Assembly: GCF_018129965.1 (NCBI RefSeq)
Contig: NZ_JAFCKW010000039.1
Location: 1-41,279, forward strand
Direction of reading: 5' to 3'
DNA: 41,279 bases
Source: Bradyrhizobium diazoefficiens
GTDB lineage: Bacteria; Pseudomonadota; Alphaproteobacteria; Rhizobiales; Xanthobacteraceae
Under the pieces are notes generated by a model. That model was not told the origin of the DNA. It searched no databases and worked only from the letters and a program-made list of their open reading frames with translations. Position 1 is the first letter of the stretch. Each line of letters opens with the position of its first letter. Shown in pieces: positions 34,301 through 41,211 of this stretch. A program made the position numbers and the translations under genes.

Positions 34301-34869
34301 GCGCGGCTCCCGGGAAGGGCGGAAGCCGTCGAAAGCGCGATGCGCTCGTCGCGGCGCGCCGCGCGCAGCTTGAGGACGAACTGCGTGGCGTTGACGAAGT
34401 AGGACGCATAGGCCGCCAGCGCGAGCAGCATTTGCTGACGGGGATCGCCAAGCCCTGCGAGCAGCGCAAGCAGATAGGCGGTGTGCAGCGCCAGCACGAG
34501 GAAACTGAAGACGTCTTCCCAGAAGAAGGCCGGCGCAAACAGATAGCAGCCGAAGACTTCCCGCTCCCAGATCGCGCCGGTGATCATGATCGCGTAGAGC
34601 ACCAGCGTCTTGACGACGATGGAGGCCGTCGCGACGGCAAATCCCTCCCCGGAGGCGAGATAACGAAGCACCAGCGCCAGGCTGATCAGGAAAACGGCGA
34701 ACTGAACCGGCGCAAGGATGCCCTGCACCAAGGTCCATTTTGTTGCATCGCGGCGAAGGCGCTGCTCCGGCGTGTAAAGAGTCTTAAGTGATTGTGCCGT
34801 CGAACGAGCTGGCGTTGGCAAATCGCCGGCGCCTGAAATTCCGTTCGCAGGCGCAATGACGGATTGCAC
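34297..34869 (-). CDS. bchF: 3-vinyl bacteriochlorophyllide hydratase
   Basis: BchF hydrates the C3 vinyl group on the way to bacteriochlorophyll a. The core LYTPEQRLRRDATKWTLVQG, three or four membrane segments, and AFFWEDVFSFLVLALHTAY are diagnostic. No ATG exists near the N-terminus. GTG at 34869 (190 residues) and TTG at 34821 (174 residues) are the candidates, neither with a Shine-Dalgarno site. The shorter form is closer to the usual length and leaves room for the PpsR palindrome at 34878-34895 to act as promoter element. It is the first gene of the operon. Identity is sure, the start is not. Confidence 0.92.
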   Translation of the reverse strand: MQSVIAPANGISGAGDLPTPARSTAQSLKTLYTPEQRLRRDATKWTLVQGILAPVQFAVFLISLALVLRYLASGEGFAVATASIVVKTLVLYAIMITGAIWEREVFGCYLFAPAFFWEDVFSFLVLALHTAYLLALLAGLGDPRQQMLLALAAYASYFVNATQFVLKLRAARRDERIALSTASALPGSRA

Positions 34870-34877
34870 CGCGGAAC

Positions 34878-34895
34878 TGTAAAGATTGTTTGACA
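34878..34895. promoter_or_regulatory. PpsR/CrtJ-type palindrome, TGT-N12-ACA, before bchF
   Basis: TGTAAAGATTGTTTGACA matches TGT-N12-ACA exactly. It lies immediately upstream of bchF (minus strand) and about 240 nt upstream of aerR (plus strand). PpsR regulators are known to bind this motif. Chance matches of this short motif are common genome-wide (about one per 4 kb), so the position rather than the match carries the weight. Confidence 0.65.
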
Positions 34896-35059
34896 GTCTA
34901 TCAGCGCGGTGGTGCGATAACGGTTGGGGAAATCGACTGACTGCCGGCGAAGGTTCGCCGTGTTTGGGAAGATCGCCGCTGCTAGCTGCTCGAAGATGCA
35001 CCGCGCCACTCCCTAAGTGCGGGCTTGATGCAAAGAAGGCTAAACCTCGTCCGAACAAC

Positions 35060-35077
35060 TGTCAACTAAACCATACG
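35060..35077. promoter_or_regulatory. Near-consensus PpsR half-matched palindrome before aerR
   Basis: TGTCAACTAAACCATACG fits TGT-N12-ACA at five of six fixed bases (ACG for ACA). It lies 57 nt upstream of the aerR start. A TTGACG / CTTAAT pair with 17-nt spacing (35089-35117) follows and could be the aerR promoter, though it is close to the start codon. On the minus strand TTGACA (within 35060-35066) could serve as a -35 element towards bchF. Confidence 0.4.
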
Positions 35078-35133
35078 TAAATTCAACTTGACGGTTTTTG
35101 AACTCGGGGACTTAATGTTGGGGGGAGTCAAAA

Positions 35134-36027
35134 ATGACCGATGTGAACGAGCAATCCTTCTCAACCGGTAGTGCGACCGACACCGCTCAGGCGCCTCGTC
35201 CCAAATCGCTACGACAGAGAATTCCGACGCCGAACTGGCGCTTTCGACCCACCCTGCAGCCGGTCGCGGTGGTCCGAACCATCAAGACGCAGATCATTCC
35301 CAAGATCGTGCTGGCGCTCCGCAGCACGCCGCTTGCAAAACCGGCTGAGACCGCCGAACCGACCGCGCCCACCGAAGTGGAAATGTTCGCCGCGCTGGCT
35401 CTCGGCGACGATGACGGCGCGGCGTTCGCCTATGTCGTGGACCTCCAGGCGAAAGGCGCGTCGGTCGAATCGATCTTTCTCGACCTGCTGGCGCCCGCAG
35501 CCCGGCTTCTCGGCACCCAGTGGGAACTGGACACGACCGACTTTGCCAGCGTAACGCTCGGCGTCGGCCGATTGCAGTTCATCATGCACCGCCTCGGCGA
35601 CAGCTTCGTACAGGAAGCCAGCGACAGCCACTGCGGGGAATCGGCGCTGCTGACCATCATTCCGGGCGACCAGCACAGCTTTGGACTGTCCATGGTGGCC
35701 GAGTTCTTCCGGCGGGCCGGCTGGAACCTCTGCACTGGCCCATTTTCATCGCACCAGGAGCTGACATCCCTCGTGCATAACCACTGGTTCGACATCGTCG
35801 GCTTCTCCGTCAGCAGCGACCGGCGGCTCGACGAACTGAAGAAGGACATCCACGACATCAGGCGCGACTCGCGCAACAGGCAGGTCGGCATCATGCTCGG
35901 CGGACCGATGGTGGTCGCGCAGCCAGGCCTTGTGGCCCTGATGGGAGCCGATATGATGTCGGCGGACGCGACCACCGCGCCGGAGCAGGCGCATGGCCTG
36001 ATCGAGCTGATGAAGGGGCGGAAGTGA
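35134..36027 (+). CDS. aerR: AerR/PpaA-type B12-binding antirepressor
   Basis: This 297-residue regulator would bind cobalamin and modulate PpsR. Residues 1-80 are a basic, low-complexity N-terminus. A helical region follows (about 85-160), with W130-E131 followed by a helix, resembling the CarH-type WE motif. The Rossmann-like B12 domain has DQHSFG at 179-184, a complete DxHxxG motif for His-on cobalamin binding, then GFSVSSDR and GIMLGGP, the usual later loops. A GGGGGGAG site lies 7 nt before the start. It is divergent from bchF and overlaps hmuO by GTGA. In photosynthetic Bradyrhizobium an aerR gene next to bchF is known. Confidence 0.9.
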   Translation: MTDVNEQSFSTGSATDTAQAPRPKSLRQRIPTPNWRFRPTLQPVAVVRTIKTQIIPKIVLALRSTPLAKPAETAEPTAPTEVEMFAALALGDDDGAAFAYVVDLQAKGASVESIFLDLLAPAARLLGTQWELDTTDFASVTLGVGRLQFIMHRLGDSFVQEASDSHCGESALLTIIPGDQHSFGLSMVAEFFRRAGWNLCTGPFSSHQELTSLVHNHWFDIVGFSVSSDRRLDELKKDIHDIRRDSRNRQVGIMLGGPMVVAQPGLVALMGADMMSADATTAPEQAHGLIELMKGRK

Positions 36028-36776
36028 CCGGCCTCGGTTCACACGGACGGCGCAAATTGAGGCCAATAAGCTTCCCCTCGAATCCAGCGGCCGCGACAGC
36101 GGATGCCGCCTCCCCGCCCAGCGTCGTGACCGCACTTTATCTTCGTACCAAGGCACTGCATGCGGAAGCCGAACGAACCGGCATCATCCGCAAGCTGCTG
36201 CGGGGCGAAGCGAGCCGCGCAGGCTACATCATGCTGTTGCGCAATCTGCTTCCCGCCTATCGAGCTATGGAGGATGGGCTCGACCGCCATTGCGCCTCAC
36301 CGGGCATCGAATTGCTCTCATGCTACAGGCTCGACCGCGCACGCGCGATCGAAGCCGATCTGACGGCCCTGTGCGGAGAGCGATGGATTGAGGACGTTCC
36401 GCTGCTTGCAGCGGGTGAGATCTATGCCAAGCGGATGGGCCATGCGGCTGAAGGCGACGGGATACGGCTGATCGCACATGCCTATACCCGCTATCTCGGC
36501 GACCTCAGCGGCGGCCAGATCCTGCAGCGATTGCTGGCGCGCTCGCTGCAATTGCGCCCTGCGGAACTGAATTTCTATGATTTTCCGCAGTTCGCCGACC
36601 TGGAGGCGCTGAAGGCCGAGTATCGCAGCACGCTCGACCAGGCTGGTGCGCTCGCTCCCGATCCGCAGTCCGTGGTCGAGGAAGGCGCGATCGCCTTTTC
36701 CATGAATATCGACGTATCTTGTGCCGTCGATGCAGCAGTGCCGCAGGGGCCCGTGGCGATCACGGCCGCGGAATAA
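36024..36776 (+). CDS. hmuO: Heme oxygenase, biliverdin-forming
   Basis: Heme oxygenase opens heme to biliverdin, CO and iron. The 250-residue protein has TKALHAEAERTGII with proximal His at about residue 46, and YTRYLGDLSGGQIL (about 154-167), the distal-helix GDLSGG motif. The first 30 residues are an extension beyond the usual 200-residue core, and the last 25 are an extra tail. The start is GTG, overlapping the aerR stop. Placed beside bphP, its likely job is to supply biliverdin, the chromophore BphP attaches to its cysteine, rather than iron scavenging. Confidence 0.93.
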   Translation: MTGLGSHGRRKLRPISFPSNPAAATADAASPPSVVTALYLRTKALHAEAERTGIIRKLLRGEASRAGYIMLLRNLLPAYRAMEDGLDRHCASPGIELLSCYRLDRARAIEADLTALCGERWIEDVPLLAAGEIYAKRMGHAAEGDGIRLIAHAYTRYLGDLSGGQILQRLLARSLQLRPAELNFYDFPQFADLEALKAEYRSTLDQAGALAPDPQSVVEEGAIAFSMNIDVSCAVDAAVPQGPVAITAAE

Positions 36777-36806
36777 GCCACGCCGGCTCGGCGAAGCGGC
36801 ATCAAT

Positions 36807-38987
36807 TTATTTGCCTGGCTTGCCGCCGCCCGACGTGCGCGACGCGTGCCAGATCAGATGCTCCAGCACTTCGGCAGTCCGCAGCGTCGAATTGCGGACG
36901 CTCTCGAGCATCTCGGCGATCCGACCGGTTTCGACGCCATAGGTGATCTCGAGCGCGGCAAGCTGGGCGTTCTCGATCACGGACGACAGCAAGTTCTGAT
37001 AGACGAGGTCGGTCCTGGAATCGAGACGGACGCTGCTGATCCGGTTGCTCTGAACGATGCCTTCCTGGAAGCGGCTGCGTGCGATCTCGGCGGCCTTCCG
37101 GTCGGTGATGTCGGAGAAGATCAGCACGAATCCGAGCACCCGGTCGCGCGACGGCTGCACGGGATCGGCTCTTATCATCAACGGCTTTTCACGGTTGCCT
37201 TCACTGCGCAACAGCAACTCGCCGCGCCATGCACGATGGTGGCGGATGAGGTCCGAAACATCGCGAAGAAAACGGTCCGATTGCTGAAATGCCGCTGCGA
37301 GCTCATCCAGCCGACCGAACGCCGTGTGATTCCGCGGCAGCAATGTCCTGAAGGCCTCGTTCATCAGCAGGATCTTGCCGTCGATGTCCGCGATGATCAC
37401 CGGCTGTTCGGACACGCGCACATGGCGACTGAACTGTTCGAGCTGATCCTGAGCGATGAGCGTGCGCACGGCGCGGAATTGCAGCACGATGTCCGCCACC
37501 GACTGGCCGATCAGGCGGGCGGCGGCGATATCGGCAGGCGTCCACGGCTCGGACGTTCCCTCCACCTGTTGATGCCACTGCGCGAAAGACCGGCGCGGCG
37601 ACAGATCCAGCGGATTGTCGCCGATCACGAACGGCTTGAGCGGATCGCCACCCCACGTCACCGTGCGGATGCGCTCAGGCCGGAACCAGATCAGGTACTC
37701 GCCGGGATTGCTGGAAATCGGCGTCACCGCGATGCCGCTCGCGACCTTGGTGATCCCCGCAAACTGGGGGAGATCTAGCCCGAGCGATGCCGTCGTCATC
37801 ACGGAGCGATCGCGATGCGTATCGAGCCACGCGCCGATCTCCCGGATTTCCTGCGTTCCCGGCACCTCGCCGGTCGAGATGATCTGACCTTCGTAGATCA
37901 GCGCGCTTCCGCTCGCCCCAAGCGGCTGAAGGATCGATTGCGAGCTGTCGAAGATCGCGCCCCGCCAATCGCCTTCGCGCGACATCGCCTCGATCATGCG
38001 CTGCTCGAGCCGCTGCACGAAGATCTCGGACTGGCTTTGGGCAAAACTCTCCAGCGCTGCCATGCGCGTCGCGATCGCCTCGGCAAGCAGTTCGCAGACG
38101 GCCCGCAATTCGAAATGGATGAAGCGCGGTTCGTAATGGTGACAGGCGACGAGACCCCAGAGCTTTCCGCCGACCACCAGCGAGATCACGAGGGTGGCGC
38201 CCACGCCCATGTTCTTCAGGTATTGAAGGTGGATTGGCGACATGCTGCGCAGGAAGCACAGCGACATGTCCAGATCCCGTCCCGTAATCGGTGAAAGCCG
38301 GGGCTGCAGCGGGACCGGCTCATAGTTCACGTCCACCAGCACGCGGACGCGCGTGCGCTCATAGAGTCGCCGCGCCATCTGCGGAATATCGGTCGCAGGG
38401 TAGCGATTGCCCAGATAGGCTTCGAGCTCCGGCTTGCGGCGCTCCGAAAACACTTCCCCATGTCCCTCGTCGTCGAAACGATAGACCATGACCCGGTCGT
38501 AGCCGGTACGATCCTGAAACAGGGTTGCCGCTTCTTCGCACAGCGCGCGGATGGAGGACGCGGTACGAATCTTCTCGAGTGCCTTGGCGATGTACCTGGT
38601 CAGATCGACCGACGGTCCGGCCCGCTCGAGCTCGATGACCAGCCCCCCTTCGGGCGGGCGATGCAACAACCCGTCATATTCGGCAGCGGGGCTTCCGATC
38701 CTGCAGCGGACAGCGATCGGCATCCCCTGGGCGGTAGGGTCGAGGTGCGGAAGAATTCGGACCAGCAAATCGCCGTCGAGATCGGCGAGCGCCATGCCAT
38801 GGACTTGCTTCAGATTGAGAAATGAAGCGGCATTGGCGCTGGCCTGAATCACACGATGATCGGGCTCGCTGACGACCAGCAGGGCGCCATGAGGCTGGAT
38901 CGAGCCGGCGAGGTGAATTTCCTCCCGTTCGCAGTTCGAAAGATCGGCTTGTCCGAATGCTGGTGTAGCGAGCGAATGCAGCGCCAA
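36807..38987 (-). CDS. bphP: Bacteriophytochrome, BphP1-like
   Basis: This red/far-red photoreceptor has 726 residues from TTG at 38987. Order: PAS with chromophore Cys19 (DLSNCEREEIHLAGSIQPHG), GAF with RYPATDIPQMARRLYE (Asp at about 200) and SPIHLQYL, PHY with WGGDP and the tongue motif PRRSF (about 464-468), a second PAS (about 515-635), then a C-terminal pair of helices of about 70 residues. I see no ATP-binding kinase N/G boxes. It closely resembles R. palustris BphP1, which releases PpsR2 repression. The TTG start is 1 nt past the ppsR stop with AGAGGA ahead and matches the BphP1 N-terminus as I remember it; ATGs at 39029 and 39056 are alternatives. Confidence 0.95.
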   Translation of the reverse strand: MALHSLATPAFGQADLSNCEREEIHLAGSIQPHGALLVVSEPDHRVIQASANAASFLNLKQVHGMALADLDGDLLVRILPHLDPTAQGMPIAVRCRIGSPAAEYDGLLHRPPEGGLVIELERAGPSVDLTRYIAKALEKIRTASSIRALCEEAATLFQDRTGYDRVMVYRFDDEGHGEVFSERRKPELEAYLGNRYPATDIPQMARRLYERTRVRVLVDVNYEPVPLQPRLSPITGRDLDMSLCFLRSMSPIHLQYLKNMGVGATLVISLVVGGKLWGLVACHHYEPRFIHFELRAVCELLAEAIATRMAALESFAQSQSEIFVQRLEQRMIEAMSREGDWRGAIFDSSQSILQPLGASGSALIYEGQIISTGEVPGTQEIREIGAWLDTHRDRSVMTTASLGLDLPQFAGITKVASGIAVTPISSNPGEYLIWFRPERIRTVTWGGDPLKPFVIGDNPLDLSPRRSFAQWHQQVEGTSEPWTPADIAAARLIGQSVADIVLQFRAVRTLIAQDQLEQFSRHVRVSEQPVIIADIDGKILLMNEAFRTLLPRNHTAFGRLDELAAAFQQSDRFLRDVSDLIRHHRAWRGELLLRSEGNREKPLMIRADPVQPSRDRVLGFVLIFSDITDRKAAEIARSRFQEGIVQSNRISSVRLDSRTDLVYQNLLSSVIENAQLAALEITYGVETGRIAEMLESVRNSTLRTAEVLEHLIWHASRTSGGGKPGK

Positions 38988-38988
38988 C

Positions 38989-40362
38989 TCAGTCCTCTGG
39001 GGTTTCCTCTGCGTCCGGTCCCTTGTCATCGAGGCCGTAACGGTTGAGCTTTGCATAAAGGCTCTGCCGGCTCAATCCCAGAAGTTCCGCCGTCGCCGTC
39101 CGGTTCCCGCCCGCAAGTTCGAGCGCCTGCTTGACGTAGTGCTGCTCGACGACGCCTACCGTGTTCTTGACGAGCGTGCGCAACGACGATTTGCCGATCT
39201 GCTCACTCATGGTCCCCAAGGCCGTGCGCAGAAAGTCGCTCTCGCTGCCCGAGGGCAGCCGGCGGGCCACGTTACGAAGCAGCACGCCGATCTGGCCAGG
39301 GCCGCCCTCCCCGGTTCCAGCCGATATCTCGACTTCGGTCTCGGTGCCGAGTTCCCCGCGGATAGCGGTCGTGAACAACCGCACCGTCTTGTGCCGCTGG
39401 ATATTCGAGAGAAGGGCATTCAGATCGGCGCCCGGCTGCCAGAGCCACCGGCCAAGCGATTCCCCGATTGCGGACGCCTTCGAGCCCAGTTGCACCAGAT
39501 CGAGGAAAGCCTGATTGGCATGGTGAATGACGCCGGTGTCGTCGAGCGCCACGAACCCGTCCGGCAAATGCTCGATCAATTCCTCGACGGTCGAGGGCTC
39601 GGCCCTGTCTTTCGACGCCGACAGGTCGGTCGCCGCGGTGAACTGCAGCAGGAACACGTGACCGGGCTCCGCCGTCATCAGCGACCCCCGCAGCATCCAG
39701 GGTTTCGCTTCGGGGCCCAGATGCACGAGGATGCTCAGCGCCTTGCCGCGCTCGCGGATGCGCGCCAGCACCTCGCGAACCGCGTCGCGGTCTTCGGCGG
39801 CGATGTCATGCAGCAGTTCGCGTCCCGCGATGTCCTCATTGCGGCGACGCTGCGAATTCAGCGCCTCGATCGCAGTGCGGTTGGCTTCCAATATCCGCAG
39901 ATTGGCGGCTGATACGATCAGGACGGCTTCGTTGGACGCGTCGAACACCAGACGGTAGCGGGTCTCGATTTCGCGCAGCTTCCAATAGTCGCGCTCCATC
40001 GTCTGCTGGGCCGCGATCAGGCGGGACTGCAACTCGGCCACCGCCTGCAGGTTCTTGCCGATCGCGAGCATCCCGGCACGGCCGCCCAGCAGCACCGTGG
40101 TGAATTCCATCGGGATTTCGAGACCGCTCGGAAAGCGCTGATTGATCTGGCGGAATGCCGAAATGCCGGTGACGCGCGCGTCATCGACCATCCGCTTGAC
40201 CTTCTCGCCGCCCATGTCGCCGGCGACTTCGACCCAGGGGCGACCGAGCCATCCCTCGACGCTCTCGCTGCCCATGGATGGGGCCAGCGTCGCCTCGCGG
40301 ATCACCCCTTCCATGTCCAGCAGGAGGGTGATGTCGGGCTTTACGGTCTGTAATGCGGGCAT
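38989..40362 (-). CDS. ppsR2: PpsR/CrtJ-type photosynthesis repressor (PpsR2-like)
   Basis: This 457-residue DNA-binding regulator has an N-terminal PAS-like domain (about 1-115), a Q-linker-like helix (about 105-135), two further PAS domains (about 140-255 and 270-380), and a Fis-type helix-turn-helix at the C-terminus (AGGNRTATAELLGLSRQSLY, about 415-434). It contains no cysteine, so the disulfide-based redox sensing described for CrtJ/PpsR cannot occur. Immediate coupling to bphP and absence of Cys match PpsR2 of R. palustris and photosynthetic Bradyrhizobium, where it is the classical repressor. It would bind TGT-N12-ACA sites. The gene is divergent from cycA. Confidence 0.93.
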   Translation of the reverse strand: MPALQTVKPDITLLLDMEGVIREATLAPSMGSESVEGWLGRPWVEVAGDMGGEKVKRMVDDARVTGISAFRQINQRFPSGLEIPMEFTTVLLGGRAGMLAIGKNLQAVAELQSRLIAAQQTMERDYWKLREIETRYRLVFDASNEAVLIVSAANLRILEANRTAIEALNSQRRRNEDIAGRELLHDIAAEDRDAVREVLARIRERGKALSILVHLGPEAKPWMLRGSLMTAEPGHVFLLQFTAATDLSASKDRAEPSTVEELIEHLPDGFVALDDTGVIHHANQAFLDLVQLGSKASAIGESLGRWLWQPGADLNALLSNIQRHKTVRLFTTAIRGELGTETEVEISAGTGEGGPGQIGVLLRNVARRLPSGSESDFLRTALGTMSEQIGKSSLRTLVKNTVGVVEQHYVKQALELAGGNRTATAELLGLSRQSLYAKLNRYGLDDKGPDAEETPED

Positions 40363-40631
40363 TTTGTTATCGGCCGATCATTTTCTGCGGAAGCGTGAAG
40401 CTTTCGAACGGCAGTCGGGGCCGATGCACGCGACGTGCCAACGATGCCTGACACTCAGTACCGGGAACTCAGACCCTGTTGGGTAGGAATGCGCAGAAAT
40501 CCGGCGCGAAGTCAAGAAACACCTTTATTTTGAAGGTTTTAGTTGTCATTTTTGCCTGACACAAGCCGCGCGCATCTGGACGGAAAATCCGCCAATCCAG
40601 GTCCCGCTAGCATGATTTCAGGGAAATCGAT

Positions 40632-40645
40632 TTGACCCTGCTCAA
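40632..40645 (+). promoter_or_regulatory. FixK/FNR-type box upstream of cycA
   Basis: TTGACCCTGCTCAA is a perfect TTGA-N6-TCAA inverted repeat, the consensus for FixK2/FNR/AadR-class regulators. It lies 111 nt (from its first base) before the cycA start in a divergent promoter region. The eight fixed bases make a chance match in this window unlikely (about 0.6 expected in the whole window, far less in this gap). It suggests oxygen-responsive control of cycA, ppsR, or both. Confidence 0.7.
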
Positions 40646-40650
40646 AAGAA

Positions 40651-40665
40651 TGTCGGGAACCGACA
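40651..40665. promoter_or_regulatory. Perfect palindrome TGTCGG-GAA-CCGACA
   Basis: Six-bp perfect arms around a 3-nt spacer, 5 nt past the FixK-type box. The spacing does not fit PpsR (N12 required). It could bind an unidentified dimeric regulator or form part of the promoter architecture of ppsR or cycA. Confidence 0.45.
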
Positions 40666-40686
40666 ACGCCGATTGATATTTATAGA

Positions 40687-40704
40687 TGTCAATATATCCT
40701 CACA
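40687..40704. promoter_or_regulatory. PpsR-type palindrome TGT-N12-ACA before cycA
   Basis: TGTCAATATATCCTCACA matches TGT-N12-ACA exactly. It ends 38 nt before the chosen cycA start. A single palindrome at the cycA promoter agrees with published work on photosynthetic Bradyrhizobium, in which PpsR2 binds the cycA and aerR promoters. Confidence 0.75.
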
Positions 40705-40742
40705 CTCCAGTCGAGACCGTATATTAAGTCATGGAGAGCAAC

Positions 40743-41177
40743 GTGCCGGTGAAATCTGCAGTTTTTGGGGTTGTTGCGGCAGCCATCGTCTTTTCAAGCC
40801 AAGCTGCCCTCGCGCAGGACGCCGCCAAGGGCGAGCAGGTTTTCAAGCAGTGCATGACTTGCCACCGGATCGGGCCGGATGCCAAGAACCTGGTCGGGCC
40901 GGTCCTGACCGGCGTCATCGGCCGGCAATCCGGAACGGCGCCAGGCTTCGCCTATTCGGCGCTGAACAAGGCCGCCGGTGAGAACGGACTGGTCTGGTCC
41001 GACGAACTCATCATGCAGTATCTGCCCGACCCGAACGCGTTCCTGAAGAAATTCCTGACCGACAAGGGCAAGGCGGATCTGGCGACAGGCTCGACCAAGA
41101 TGGCGTTCAAGCTCGCCGACGAGCAGCAGCGCAAGGACGTCATCGCCTACATCAACAAATTCTCCGAGAAGAAGTAG
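40743..41177 (+). CDS. cycA: Cytochrome c2
   Basis: Periplasmic electron carrier that re-reduces the photo-oxidised reaction centre from the bc1 complex. From GTG at 40743 the protein has 144 residues: signal peptide to about residue 24 (SSQAALA/QDAAKG), heme site CMTCH (37-41), NLVGPVLTGVIGRQSGTAPG, LPDPNAFLKKFLTDKG and the Met ligand region STKMAF. An ATG 12 nt earlier (40731) is possible, but GGAGAG lies between the two and is well placed for the GTG. The cycA position beside ppsR-bphP is familiar in this group. Confidence 0.93.
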   Translation: MPVKSAVFGVVAAAIVFSSQAALAQDAAKGEQVFKQCMTCHRIGPDAKNLVGPVLTGVIGRQSGTAPGFAYSALNKAAGENGLVWSDELIMQYLPDPNAFLKKFLTDKGKADLATGSTKMAFKLADEQQRKDVIAYINKFSEKK

Positions 41178-41211
41178 TCCGTCCTCTCAGCGCGGCGGTG
41201 GCTAGAGCGTT

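Noticed and set aside
34900..35133. Cobalamin riboswitch before aerR
   Set aside because: The leader is too short and lacks the B12-box; cobalamin is probably sensed by the protein itself.
40651..40665. TGTCGGGAACCGACA as a PpsR site
   Set aside because: The spacer between TGT and ACA is 9, not 12, so it does not fit the PpsR consensus; kept only as an unidentified palindrome.
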